From Syntrophales bacterium (GTDB lineage: Bacteria; Desulfobacterota; Syntrophia; Syntrophales; UBA2210): a stretch of DNA of 52,825 nucleotides. Shown in pieces: positions 20,868 through 29,035 of the stretch. Within the stretch, counting starts at the first letter, position 1. Each line of letters opens with the position of its first letter. Below the pieces are notes generated by a model. That model had not been told where the DNA came from, searched no databases, and saw nothing but the letters and a program-made list of their open reading frames with translations. Position numbers and translations under genes: made by a program. The stretch is from assembly GCA_028718565.1 (NCBI GenBank), contig JAQULO010000009.1:1-52825 (forward strand). Direction: 5' to 3'.

Positions 20868-20920
20868 TTTAAACCGATATGGTTAACTGGGAAATGTCTG
20901 ACTTAACCAATTCGGTTTAT
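20868..20920. promoter_or_regulatory. Operator pair of the rightward operon
   Basis: AACCGATATGGTT (centre 20878) and AACCAATTCGGTT (centre 20911) are the same operator type as at the switch, again with centres exactly 33 bp apart. A -35-like TTGCAA at 20860-20865 precedes the first. The ParB-like gene starts 21 bases after the pair. Confidence 0.75.
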
Positions 20921-20931
20921 GGAGATGAAAA

Positions 20932-21516
20932 ATGTCTGACCTTGCTAAAGTGATGATGACGGCGGAGGAAGCCCGGACGTGCATAGACAGCATCAACAAT
21001 AATCTCCGCAACACCCGCGAGCTTTTGCTGGACCTGTACGAGCGGGAGGGGTGGCGGGCCTTGGGCTATAACAACTGGCGCGATTGTGCCACGGGGGAAT
21101 TTACCGTGAAGCAAGCGCACCTATACCGTGAACTCATGGCCGCCCGCGTCGAACAGAACATTTCTCCAATTGGAGAAAAACCGGAAGTGGGGAAAATTCC
21201 CGAATCGCATCTTCGCCCCCTCTCCGGCATGAATCCCGACCAGCAGCGCGAAGTCTACCAGGAAGCCGTCAATACCGCCCCCGATGGCAAGGTCACTGCC
21301 CGCCACGTCCAGGAGACCGTCGAGAGAATGTCGGATCACAAGCGGCCCGCCCGCCTCATGCCCAAGGAGACGGAAAAGGTCAGCGTCATGTTCAAGGTGG
21401 CCTTCGATAACATGGTGTCCGTCATCAAAAACGAGAAGGCTCTCAAGTGGAAGGATACGTCGAAGGCCGATGCTCTGAAGTATGTCCAGATACTTGCGGA
21501 CATCATTAACGTTTGA
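20932..21516 (+). CDS. ParB-like/KorB-type DNA-binding protein
   Basis: 194 residues, ATG after GGAG. The pattern LYEREGWRALGYNNWRDC, then FTVKQAHLYRELMAARVEQN and IPESHLRPLSG, is a phage and plasmid family with a ParB-like HTH but no nuclease-type N-terminus. First gene behind the second operator pair. May take part in prophage maintenance or regulation; partner genes follow directly. Confidence 0.65.
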   Translation: MSDLAKVMMTAEEARTCIDSINNNLRNTRELLLDLYEREGWRALGYNNWRDCATGEFTVKQAHLYRELMAARVEQNISPIGEKPEVGKIPESHLRPLSGMNPDQQREVYQEAVNTAPDGKVTARHVQETVERMSDHKRPARLMPKETEKVSVMFKVAFDNMVSVIKNEKALKWKDTSKADALKYVQILADIINV

Positions 21517-21528
21517 AGGAGGAGAACC

Positions 21529-22371
21529 ATGGAATTGGTGCAACAGAAACTCGTGGATTTGACCCCGGAAATGGCTGAGAATCTGCTAAAAATAAATAAC
21601 TATCCCGTACAACGACCCCTGAGAGAACGTCACCTAAAAGATATCATCAAGGCCATAGAAGAGGACCGTTTTGTAGGGGGTGAAATCGCGACGGTAAAGT
21701 GTTTTTTTGATGGCGGAGGCAACTTCCTCGTCAATGGACAGCATCAAGCCGAGGCGGTGGTAAGGACAGGCAAAACAGTAAGTGTCGTTTTCAAGAAATT
21801 TACGGTAGATTCATCTGAAGACCTTGCCCTTCTATGGCAGCAATTTGATCACCATGCCCCGCGCTCCCTTGCCAATGACACGCACACGGAAGCCTACGCT
21901 CTCGGCATACAGTGGCCCGAAAGAATATCCCGACTTATGGTAACCGGCGCATCGCTCAAAGAGGGCAAAATGGATGCAAGCAAGCAGGAAAAGGTGCTTC
22001 TCCTCAAGAGATATTTGAGAGCCGGAGAAGCATTTGCACCACTTCTCGAAGGTGACGGCGCACGGCACTTGAGGCGTGGACCTGTCGTATCCGCAATGCT
22101 CATGACGTGGGAGAAGAACCAGGAGCAATGTCGAGAGTTCTGGTCTGATGTCCGGGACGGTGAAAATCTGAAGCGTTCCATGGCGGCCTACAAGCTCAGG
22201 GATTATCTGCTCTCCACCAATATCAGCAGGGGCATGGGCGCAAGAATGTCACGAAGCGTGACCGTCAGAGAGATGCTGTCAAAATGCATTGTCGCTTGGA
22301 ATGCTTACCGAAAGGGAGAATCTACCGCCCTGAAGTATTTTCCCGAAAAGCCTGTACCAAAGGCGGTGTGA
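21529..22371 (+). CDS. ParB/Srx-like domain protein
   Basis: 280 residues. LVNGQHQAEAVVRTG near residue 68 matches the NGQHR-type motif of ParB/sulfiredoxin or DGQHR-like domains; the rest is helical. AAGGAGGAG SD. Works next to the ParB-like gene and a cytosine methyltransferase. ParB-fold proteins of this type can bind nucleotides or DNA; no activity can be read with confidence. Confidence 0.6.
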   Translation: MELVQQKLVDLTPEMAENLLKINNYPVQRPLRERHLKDIIKAIEEDRFVGGEIATVKCFFDGGGNFLVNGQHQAEAVVRTGKTVSVVFKKFTVDSSEDLALLWQQFDHHAPRSLANDTHTEAYALGIQWPERISRLMVTGASLKEGKMDASKQEKVLLLKRYLRAGEAFAPLLEGDGARHLRRGPVVSAMLMTWEKNQEQCREFWSDVRDGENLKRSMAAYKLRDYLLSTNISRGMGARMSRSVTVREMLSKCIVAWNAYRKGESTALKYFPEKPVPKAV

Positions 22372-22375
22372 CCCC

Positions 22376-23176
22376 TTGACCTTCCCCTCAGCCCCGGCGA
22401 ATAGAAAGCCCTTGGCCATAGACCTCTATTGTGGCCTTGGCGGTTGGGCTGAAGGGCTACTCTCGGAAAGATGGGAAGTAGTCGGCTTTGACATCGAACG
22501 CCACGACTACGGGACGGGAGGCTATCCCGGTCAACTTGTCCTTCAGGATGTCCTCACGCTCGATGGAAGGCGATTCAAGGATGCCGGCCTTATTGTCGCC
22601 TCTCCTCCCTGCCAAGCGTATTCCTACAGGGCAATGCCGTGGAAGAGGGCGAAGGCTTTGCCGCCCCCGGACAATACACTTTTCGAGGCTTGCTTCAGGA
22701 TTCAGCGAGAAGCCATAGAAGCGGCAGGTCATCACATTCCAATGGTAGTCGAGAACGTGAGGGGTGCGGAGAAGTGGGTTGGGCGGGCACGGTGGCACTA
22801 TGGGAGTTTCTACCTGTGGGGCGATGTACCTCCTCTCATGCCTCCGACTAAGCATCGCAAACTTCCAGGGAATGACACGTTTTACAAAGGTGGTGGCCCT
22901 TGTGGAAAATTGACTGATCCTCGTTACCCGAGCAAGGTTCCGGTGCATGGTTTCAAGGACATCCCCCATTCCCCTACCGGTCATTGGACGAACCCCGGAG
23001 AGAACGGATGCAAGAATCCTCCGGACGGATTGCACGAGGAATGGTTTCGGCGTGGCCTCGCAAGGCATTCCTCTAAATCAAATGCCCGAAAAGCCGCTAC
23101 TGCCATGATCAGCAAGATACCTTTTCCTCTCGCCCAATGGATCGCCCGGTGTTACAGGGAGGCCCGTTTTGATTGA
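22376..23176 (+). CDS. DNA C5-cytosine methyltransferase
   Basis: 266 residues, probable TTG start. Motif I DLYCGLGGWAEG near residue 17 binds SAM; SPPCQAYSY (catalytic Cys) near residue 80; VVENVRGAEKW is the ENV motif. The target-recognition region is short. It would methylate cytosines, most simply to protect phage DNA from restriction, or to set expression in the lysogen. Under repressor control with the ParB-like genes. Confidence 0.88.
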   Translation: MTFPSAPANRKPLAIDLYCGLGGWAEGLLSERWEVVGFDIERHDYGTGGYPGQLVLQDVLTLDGRRFKDAGLIVASPPCQAYSYRAMPWKRAKALPPPDNTLFEACFRIQREAIEAAGHHIPMVVENVRGAEKWVGRARWHYGSFYLWGDVPPLMPPTKHRKLPGNDTFYKGGGPCGKLTDPRYPSKVPVHGFKDIPHSPTGHWTNPGENGCKNPPDGLHEEWFRRGLARHSSKSNARKAATAMISKIPFPLAQWIARCYREARFD

Positions 23177-23231
23177 CTTCCCCTCCTCCCCGGCATACCA
23201 TACCCCTAAAAGCATAAGCGGGGGGTGGGAT

Positions 23232-24440
23232 ATGACCGATCAGGGATCGATTCGGTGTACTGTCTGCAATACCGGTGTGCCTGAGAAGAGCGGGATATGC
23301 CCGAAGTGCAAGAAAAATACTCACGTCTGGATCGATGTCTATTGGTCCCTGAAGGCTGGCGGGGATGGGAAGCACTACCCGATTAGAAGGGATGAGCGAG
23401 GTGACCCCCTCAGCTTTCAATCGGCTTGGAACATCCGTAAAGAGGTCCAGGCGGACATCAGAAGGCGAACCTTCAAGCCCTGGAAATATCTCCCCGAGGG
23501 GCGCTCTCCTCGTCGCTGTGAGCTATTTTTCGACCGGTGGCTACGTGATGTACATGAGAGCCTGTCCGAAGGCACCTACAGGGCCTACAGGAGCACTGTG
23601 GAGGCTCATTTGCTCCCTTACTGGGGGCCTAAAGACATCCAGGATGGAGTCACTGCACGAGCCCTGAAGACATGGATTGTCGAATTGGAGAGGAAGCGCC
23701 GGAAGACTGCGGCCAGGGCAATCAGGAACCGTATGCACGCCTTTCTCTTGTGGGCAAGTTCCGAGGGACTTTTGGATGACATTCCCACTTTCAAGAAGAT
23801 CGTTGGTCGAGATGAGCGGAAGAAGTACGCTCTGACTCTTCAGCAGCAGTTCATCTATGCCGAGAAAGTGCGCCATCCCGTGATGCGCCGGGCCATTATC
23901 CTCGGAATGCTTACCGGAATGAGGATGAGCGAAGTCCTCACCCTGAAGGCATCCGACGTTGATTTCGAGGAAAGGTCCATTAACGTACGGCGGACATGGT
24001 CGGGGTATAAGATCAAGCCTACGACGAAGACTTCGGAACCGCGGAAGATTCCTCTTCCCGCCCTTGCCTTCCCTATCGTCAAGGAGGCCATAGGGAAGCG
24101 TGTAGGCGACGTATGGCTCTTTCCGAGAGCTGACGGTACTCTCCCCCTTCACGGCCGGCAATTCACCCGGTATTGGAAAGAAACTGGCTGCCCTGCGACG
24201 ATTAGGGACGCCACCCGGAGAAGTTATGCGACGGTCCTCAAGGACCAGGGTTTCCCCCTGGAGAAGATCAAGGAACTTCTCGGTCATCGATCGATCAAGA
24301 CGACGGAGATTTACCTGATAGATGAGCCGATGAGGATGGCTGACGAGGTAGACAAGCTACAGGGGAAGCTCCTCCGATTCCGAAACGAAAACCTAGACGA
24401 AACCGAAATCAATTCTGGGGGGTCAAAACCTGATGAATAG
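23232..24440 (+). CDS. int: Tyrosine recombinase (integrase) with N-terminal zinc ribbon
   Basis: 402 residues from ATG at 23232; a TTG 63 bases upstream is possible. Residues about 8-30 (CTVCNTGVPEKSGICPKC) form a zinc ribbon, uncommon in integrases. Then a SAM-like core-binding domain and a catalytic domain with GMLTGMRMSEVL (Arg I) and LLGHRSIKTTEIYL (His and Tyr). The box-II motif, normally HxLRH, reads DATRR, so the first His is replaced. Catalyses site-specific integration and excision. Confidence 0.9.
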   Translation: MTDQGSIRCTVCNTGVPEKSGICPKCKKNTHVWIDVYWSLKAGGDGKHYPIRRDERGDPLSFQSAWNIRKEVQADIRRRTFKPWKYLPEGRSPRRCELFFDRWLRDVHESLSEGTYRAYRSTVEAHLLPYWGPKDIQDGVTARALKTWIVELERKRRKTAARAIRNRMHAFLLWASSEGLLDDIPTFKKIVGRDERKKYALTLQQQFIYAEKVRHPVMRRAIILGMLTGMRMSEVLTLKASDVDFEERSINVRRTWSGYKIKPTTKTSEPRKIPLPALAFPIVKEAIGKRVGDVWLFPRADGTLPLHGRQFTRYWKETGCPATIRDATRRSYATVLKDQGFPLEKIKELLGHRSIKTTEIYLIDEPMRMADEVDKLQGKLLRFRNENLDETEINSGGSKPDE

Positions 24441-24540
24441 GGGGTTTTCGGGAAAGGTGATGAAGTCTCTGAATATGTGTCGCATCGTTATTTATCGGCC
24501 AAATCACGGTAAAAATCAAGACCTAAACGAGACCGAAACG
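24391..24540. other. Direct repeats beside int, candidate attP arm sites
   Basis: ACCTAGACGAAACCGAAATC (24391-24410, inside the int 3' end) and ACCTAAACGAGACCGAAACG (24521-24540) match at 16 of 20 positions, 130 bp apart, with another CCGAAACGA at 24380-24388. The 120 bases after int carry no gene. Arm-type integrase sites are arranged like this; the crossover core cannot be identified without the host sequence. Confidence 0.4.
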
Positions 24541-24560
24541 AGAGAAGGGGGGAAGGCCCA

Positions 24561-24902
24561 ATGAAACTCGAAGACCAATACGTATCCCTCGACCTGGCGA
24601 AGAAGATGAAAGAGGCGGGATGCAATCTGACCGCAGAGTTTTGCTGGTATCCAGATGTAGACAGCCCAAATGGATTTTCCTTGAACCGGTGCTTCGGAAA
24701 ACTTCCTGGACCCGACTGCTACTTTGCCTGTTCGGTTTCCGAGTTGGGAGAGGCGCTGCCTTGGGACATTATAAACTGTGTCGGTCGCATGGCCGATAGC
24801 AGGTGGTTTTTAACAACCAACCAAAGCTGTATCGTTGAAAAGACCGAGGCCGACGCCCGCGCCCTCATATGGCTCTATCTCAAGGAAAAGGGGCTGATAT
24901 GA
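24561..24902 (+). CDS. Common phage protein, unknown
   Basis: 113 residues. LEDQYVSLDLAKKMKEAGCN followed by a Tyr/Trp-rich centre and VSELGEALPWD is a small phage family seen in many genomes. GGGGGG SD. Overlaps the next gene by four bases. Confidence 0.7.
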   Translation: MKLEDQYVSLDLAKKMKEAGCNLTAEFCWYPDVDSPNGFSLNRCFGKLPGPDCYFACSVSELGEALPWDIINCVGRMADSRWFLTTNQSCIVEKTEADARALIWLYLKEKGLI

Positions 24903-25066
24903 AATGGCCCACCATAGACTGGTACCTCTGGTCCTCCAAGCCCCGCAAGGAAGACACCGGTCGTCGGCGCTACTGTTCCTGGGAAGGATGCGGCAAGATA
25001 GTGTCGAAGAAGGGTGAGTATTGCGCGTTTCATAAGAGGAAGGTGAGGGAGAAGGAGACAAGATGA
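24899..25066 (+). CDS. Small zinc-finger protein
   Basis: 55 residues from the ATGA overlap. RRYCSWEGCGKIVSKKGEYC then AFHKRK gives a CC-CH type metal site in a basic protein; probably nucleic-acid-binding. Trp-rich N-terminus. Confidence 0.65.
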   Translation: MKWPTIDWYLWSSKPRKEDTGRRRYCSWEGCGKIVSKKGEYCAFHKRKVREKETR

Positions 25067-25332
25067 ATTGGAACTATCGCGTTGTTCGACACGAGTTAAA
25101 AGGTGAGGTCTGGTTTGCCATCCATGAGGTTTATTACAACAAGAGTGGCGAGGTATGCGCCATGACCAAGGAACCTGATCCCCCCGTAGGAGATACCATC
25201 GAAGAACTCAAGACGGACATTACCCAAATGCTAAGTGCTCTTGATGCTCCTATACTTGAGCATAATATGGAGTTTGCTAAATCCCCGTGGAGCGATGCGA
25301 TACAAAAAGGAAAGGTGAGGGAGAAAAGATAA
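25063..25332 (+). CDS. Common phage protein (NYRVVRHE...FAIHEVYY type)
   Basis: 89 residues of a widely distributed small family: WNYRVVRHELKGEVWFAIHE, a TKEPDPPVGDT segment and a helical end. ATGA overlap at the start. Role unknown. Confidence 0.75.
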   Translation: MNWNYRVVRHELKGEVWFAIHEVYYNKSGEVCAMTKEPDPPVGDTIEELKTDITQMLSALDAPILEHNMEFAKSPWSDAIQKGKVREKR

Positions 25333-25616
25333 TGGGCATATCAAGTAACCAAAAATATTTAGGTATGGCACAAATACAGGATGGAGCGACAGTTTATTTT
25401 GATCATAGAAGTGGGAAGTGGAATGACAATAACACGGTATTTAGCGTCTACTCATTCAGCAACACCTTGCATAAGTGCCAAGCATACGGATACGGGATAA
25501 TCGGAGGCGGAGATGGGTCTTATGGTAACGGAGCCTTGTATGTAAGGCCCCAAGACCTCTTGTGGCAAACTGCAATGACAGATGCATGGAAAGACGTCTC
25601 TATAGCAGTGTCGTAA
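25332..25616 (+). CDS. Gly/Tyr-rich small protein
   Basis: 94 residues; ATG shares bases with the previous stop (TAATG). Gly- and Tyr-rich centre (QAYGYGIIGGGDGSYGNGAL). Probably beta-rich; not recognised. Confidence 0.6.
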   Translation: MGISSNQKYLGMAQIQDGATVYFDHRSGKWNDNNTVFSVYSFSNTLHKCQAYGYGIIGGGDGSYGNGALYVRPQDLLWQTAMTDAWKDVSIAVS

Positions 25617-25643
25617 AGCGTGGAGTATATAGGAGGCCCAGTC

Positions 25644-26042
25644 ATGACCATGGAACCGGGGCAGGAGCTGGATAGGTTGGTGGCCGAGAGGGTGATGGAA
25701 GAATGCTATCACGTTGTAGCTGATGGACAGGACATATTTGAATGCGGCTTTCCTGTGAGATGTGAGAAGTGCGGCAAAGAATGGGATGCATTGCCACTAA
25801 CTTCTAATTGGCCGAATCCGTTATACTCCACCGACCTCTCTGCCGCCTGGATGGTCGTGGAGAAGATGATGTCCCTCGGCTACCGATACGTTATGAGGAG
25901 CAACTTTGAAGGAAATGGCCTACATTGGTGTGGTTTCGATCATCAAGAATGGGCATACAGGAATCCTCTCCATCAATCGGAACTGTGTAAGTCTCTTCCC
26001 CACGCCATTTGTCTCGCCGCCCTTGCTACAAAGGAGAAATGA
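25644..26042 (+). CDS. Phage ABA-sandwich domain protein
   Basis: 132 residues from ATG at 25644 (AGGAGG seven bases upstream). FPVRCEKCGKEWDALP is a zinc-knuckle-like start; YSTDLSAAWMVVEKM is the hallmark of the phage ABA-sandwich family. Structure known by family, function not. Confidence 0.75.
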   Translation: MTMEPGQELDRLVAERVMEECYHVVADGQDIFECGFPVRCEKCGKEWDALPLTSNWPNPLYSTDLSAAWMVVEKMMSLGYRYVMRSNFEGNGLHWCGFDHQEWAYRNPLHQSELCKSLPHAICLAALATKEK

Positions 26043-26197
26043 TGACCCGTGGGGAGATGGCGTTGATGGTATTTGTCCCATCCTACATTCTATTCATTGT
26101 AGGGGCATGTGCTAACCATTGGATAGCCCTCATGGGATTCTTGGGCATGTTGATTACCGGAGTAGCCGGTCTTAGCCATAGTAATAAGGAGAAGTGA
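26042..26197 (+). CDS. Two-span membrane protein, 51 residues
   Basis: ATG overlaps the previous stop (TGATG), AAGGAG upstream. Two hydrophobic helices (MALMVFVPSYILFIVGACA and WIALMGFLGMLITGVAGLS) and a charged tail. Unknown; could affect the cell envelope in the lysogen or during early infection. Confidence 0.6.
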   Translation: MTRGEMALMVFVPSYILFIVGACANHWIALMGFLGMLITGVAGLSHSNKEK

Positions 26198-26571
26198 TGG
26201 ACCTGAGAGAAGAGATAGACAGACTCCTGATGGATTATGGTCTAAAAGACATTTCACGTTTCGCTATAACTATGAAGATATTTTCTATTCTTCGCTCCAA
26301 CGGTGCCATCTTTCCTGATGACGTGGTGGAGTGGGCGGTCATTGAGGAGACAGAGGCAAGGGATTCTGACAATATGTATTTGTCAACTCGTGGATCGGTC
26401 GTAAGGAAACTCCCCACCACTGTCAAAGACCTCTTGGACAGGACAAAGGGGATGGTGGAAATGCTTTATACGGATAGCGTGCTTATTAAGATCTACTTTC
26501 CACATCTTTCCGAAAGATGTTTGCAGGCCCTTGCCGGTCTTCGGGTAAAGGAGGAAGACAATGAACGATGA
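26197..26571 (+). CDS. Phage protein, unknown
   Basis: 124 residues, ATG in a TGATG overlap with AAGGAGAA upstream. Helical, acidic, with LLDRTKGMVEMLYTDSVL. Overlaps the next gene by 11 bases. Not recognised. Confidence 0.65.
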   Translation: MDLREEIDRLLMDYGLKDISRFAITMKIFSILRSNGAIFPDDVVEWAVIEETEARDSDNMYLSTRGSVVRKLPTTVKDLLDRTKGMVEMLYTDSVLIKIYFPHLSERCLQALAGLRVKEEDNER

Positions 26572-27373
26572 ACTGAAGGAGAAGATAGCAACAATCATAA
26601 TGAGAGCGGTGCCAGAAGATAAGTATGAGTTTGCACAGGATATTCTCTCTCTCCAAGTCGGGGAGAGGGAAGAGAAGTGTCCGGAATGCGGTGGTATCAA
26701 AAGCAAGTTTATCAATCCCGACCCTTGTCATATGTGTCACGGAAAGTATTCAATTACCCGTCCCATCACCATTGCCGAAGCAGTTGAGGGATACCTGAAG
26801 GCAAGGGAAGAGGCCGAGTTGTGCAGGAAGGCAGGAGTATGGCTGCTGACTCAACTGGAACCACTTCTTACCTTTAGAAGCGATGGGAGTGTTTTCATCC
26901 GTGGTGTAGAATTGGTGGGATTCAATAAGCAATTTGATAACGCCAGAAAGACCCTCCTCAAACAAGAAGGACGCTCCGAAGCAGTTGAGTCCGGGGTAAA
27001 GGTGCTGACAAGCAAAGAGTCGTATGAAATAGAAGAACTAAAGATGAGCATCGGAGTTCTCGCTGAAGAAAACAAGCTCCTAACACGTAAAGCGGTCGAT
27101 GACGCGTGGAGCATGAAGGTTCAGCGAAATGCTTTAAGCAAAAACGCTAATGAGATAGCAACACTTCAGGAAGAGGCCGACAGGCACAAGAAGGCACTGG
27201 AAGCCTTGATAAGTGCTGCTACCAACATGATCGACATAGCCAATGAAAGCGAAGGGGTATCGGGGTGGCACATGAACGGGGACTTACTGTTATGGGGCCA
27301 GTGTGAGCCGTTGCAGGAATTGGAAGGCGCACGTGAGGAGGCTGAGAAGGCCATCAAAGGAGACCTGACATGA
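26561..27373 (+). CDS. Zinc-knuckle plus coiled-coil protein
   Basis: 270 residues. KCPECGGIKSKF...PCHMCHGK (about residues 40-62) forms a four-Cys zinc site; residues about 130-265 are long charged coiled coils, with a Trp/Gly segment near 230 (GVSGWHMNGDLLLWGQ). Many phages carry such proteins in accessory operons. Function unknown. Confidence 0.65.
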   Translation: MNDELKEKIATIIMRAVPEDKYEFAQDILSLQVGEREEKCPECGGIKSKFINPDPCHMCHGKYSITRPITIAEAVEGYLKAREEAELCRKAGVWLLTQLEPLLTFRSDGSVFIRGVELVGFNKQFDNARKTLLKQEGRSEAVESGVKVLTSKESYEIEELKMSIGVLAEENKLLTRKAVDDAWSMKVQRNALSKNANEIATLQEEADRHKKALEALISAATNMIDIANESEGVSGWHMNGDLLLWGQCEPLQELEGAREEAEKAIKGDLT

Positions 27374-27867
27374 CCGAATCACAAAATAGGTTTCTTCACG
27401 AGTGTATGTGGAAGTGTTGGCATAGTCCTGGCAAATACGAAAAGATAACCATTCCTGCACCGTCAGTGTGGCCCGTATGTCCTGTGTGTGGTATTGGGTA
27501 CAAGGAAATGCCCGACTACTCCACCTGGGAAGGATTCCAAATCCTCTGGCCCTGGGTCATGCTACCCGAGCACCCAGAAGTGGAGGTTACGTGCCCGGAG
27601 TGCGGAGGGAAAAGGCTAAAGACTTACGAGATATTGGAATCAAGACCACATCCAAGGTATTCAAGAAATTTAACTAAGATAGATCAGACTTGCCCCCTCT
27701 GTTCCGGTAACGGCAAGGTCGTAGTGAAGGCATGGAAAAGTGCGACATTCTTTAGTTGGTTCCGTTATCAAGAGCCGTCGCCCCGGCCCGATATAGCACC
27801 AATAATCGGCCCGCCCTTCGCCGATCCACTGTATGAGTTCCTGTTGGCGAGGATAGAAAGGAGGTGA
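27370..27867 (+). CDS. Cys-rich zinc protein
   Basis: 165 residues with four CxxC knuckles: CPVCG, CPECGG, CPLCSGNG and an N-terminal CMWKCW. The last two have the CxxCxGxG-like pattern of DnaJ-type zinc domains. ATGA overlap at the start. Unknown. Confidence 0.65.
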   Translation: MTESQNRFLHECMWKCWHSPGKYEKITIPAPSVWPVCPVCGIGYKEMPDYSTWEGFQILWPWVMLPEHPEVEVTCPECGGKRLKTYEILESRPHPRYSRNLTKIDQTCPLCSGNGKVVVKAWKSATFFSWFRYQEPSPRPDIAPIIGPPFADPLYEFLLARIERR

Positions 27868-27935
27868 TGCGAAATGACATCGGATTGGGACCGGTGCACG
27901 TGACCCGGCCCCCGGCGACGAAGGGAAGTAATGAA

Positions 27936-28379
27936 ATGGCCGAAGAGTGGAGAATCGTCAAGAGCTTTTCGAAATATGAAGTATCCAACAATGGAGTTGT
28001 TAGGCACCGAAGGACATTACAGTTAGTCACATCCTACGTTGATCGTTTTGGATATCCAAGAGTTCAATTGTATTTTGATAAAAAGATGGGATCAAAAAAA
28101 CGTAAATGGGTGAGAATTCATCGACTTGTCGCAGATGCTTTTATTGAAAATATAGGTCACGCCATAGTTCACCATCGAAACGGAATAAGATATGATAATA
28201 GCATTGAGAATTTAACGTGGACTGCTTCCAGAGAGAATTCTAAGTTTAGATGGTTGCAGTTTACCACATTCAAACGTTTGATGAAGGATATCTTGGAAGG
28301 CGTGAAAAATGGACTATCAGAAGAAGAAATATACGTTCTACTCAGAAAACAATACGATAAATCGGAGGGGAACCCATGA
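27936..28379 (+). CDS. HNH homing-type endonuclease with NUMOD4 domain
   Basis: 147 residues from ATG at 27936 (an in-frame start at 27864 or 27867 is possible). EEWRIVKSFSKYEVSNNGVV is the NUMOD4 motif, followed by GYPRVQLYF, VRIHRLVADAFIEN, HAIVHHRNGIRYDNSIENL (HNH core) and a basic C-terminal helix. AT-richer than its neighbours, so likely a mobile intruder. It could cut rival DNA lacking the gene. Confidence 0.85.
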   Translation: MAEEWRIVKSFSKYEVSNNGVVRHRRTLQLVTSYVDRFGYPRVQLYFDKKMGSKKRKWVRIHRLVADAFIENIGHAIVHHRNGIRYDNSIENLTWTASRENSKFRWLQFTTFKRLMKDILEGVKNGLSEEEIYVLLRKQYDKSEGNP

Positions 28380-28525
28380 AGAACCTCTTGATAGTTCTTG
28401 TGTTGATTGCCATCACTACCATTTCCACAGCATACAGCGTACAGCTGATCATCTCCGCTCGAAACGCCGGATGTAGCGTATATGCTGAGCTCGGCGAGAT
28501 ATTTATCAACTGCCCGATAAAGTGA
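28376..28525 (+). CDS. Secreted 49-residue peptide
   Basis: ATG overlaps the HNH stop (ATGA) and has GGAGGGG upstream. N-terminal signal-like helix (MKNLLIVLVLIAITTISTAY) then a short tail with two Cys that could form one disulfide. Last gene of the plus operon, facing the lysis genes. Unknown. Confidence 0.6.
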   Translation: MKNLLIVLVLIAITTISTAYSVQLIISARNAGCSVYAELGEIFINCPIK

Positions 28526-28555
28526 AATAGGTGCAGCAGAAGCCGCCCCGAAATC

Positions 28556-29035
28556 CTAATCGAACGTGTACGAGAAGTTCAGCGCAAGCCCGTAGACCGG
28601 CCTCCCTGTCGTAACATTGTACGCCCCCACAGGCCCGAACTTAGCCGCAAAGTTATTCATGAATGTCACGCCCTTCACTCCCGAGATGAGCTTTGCCAGA
28701 TCGACATAGGCCGCAACACCGAAGATGGTAGCATTCGGCGTCTCGCTCTTGTTCGTCACCTGGTAGGCTCCGAAGGGGTGGATCGTGATGTCCAATGCAC
28801 TCGTCTCAGAGAGCGACTTATTGTAGTTCAGGATGTCCACACCGGCGCCTATGGCTATGTACCCGCTGGACTGGCCGGAATCGAACAACAGGAAGTTATC
28901 CTCCCCGACCGCCAAGAGACCTCCTGCAATGGGCTGGGGCGTCTCCTGGGCCATCAAGTACCCCCCGCATCCCGGATGAAGTCCTGCAGAAAGCCATATC
29001 GTTGCAAGAATCATTACTGCCAACAACTTTTTCAT
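28556..29035 (-). CDS. Secreted beta-barrel-like outer-membrane protein
   Basis: 159 residues. Signal peptide MKKLLAVMILATIWLSAG... with cleavage probably near LMAQ; an upstream GCG is not a good lipobox. The mature part alternates short strands and Gly/Asn turns and ends FSYTFD, as in small outer-membrane barrels. Coupled to the lysis genes (ATGA overlap), so made late. It may aid release or envelope disruption, or modify the surface; evidence is composition only. Confidence 0.6.
   Translation of the reverse strand: MKKLLAVMILATIWLSAGLHPGCGGYLMAQETPQPIAGGLLAVGEDNFLLFDSGQSSGYIAIGAGVDILNYNKSLSETSALDITIHPFGAYQVTNKSETPNATIFGVAAYVDLAKLISGVKGVTFMNNFAAKFGPVGAYNVTTGRPVYGLALNFSYTFD

Noticed and set aside
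22457-24287. Long antisense frames opposite the methyltransferase and integrase (203 and 248 codons)
   Set aside because: Both lie over genes with clear catalytic motifs on the plus strand; they are shadows.
25951-25963. GGGCATACAGGAA shared with the repeated leader elements
   Set aside because: Only 13 bases, inside a conserved coding region, without the flanking stems. Chance match.
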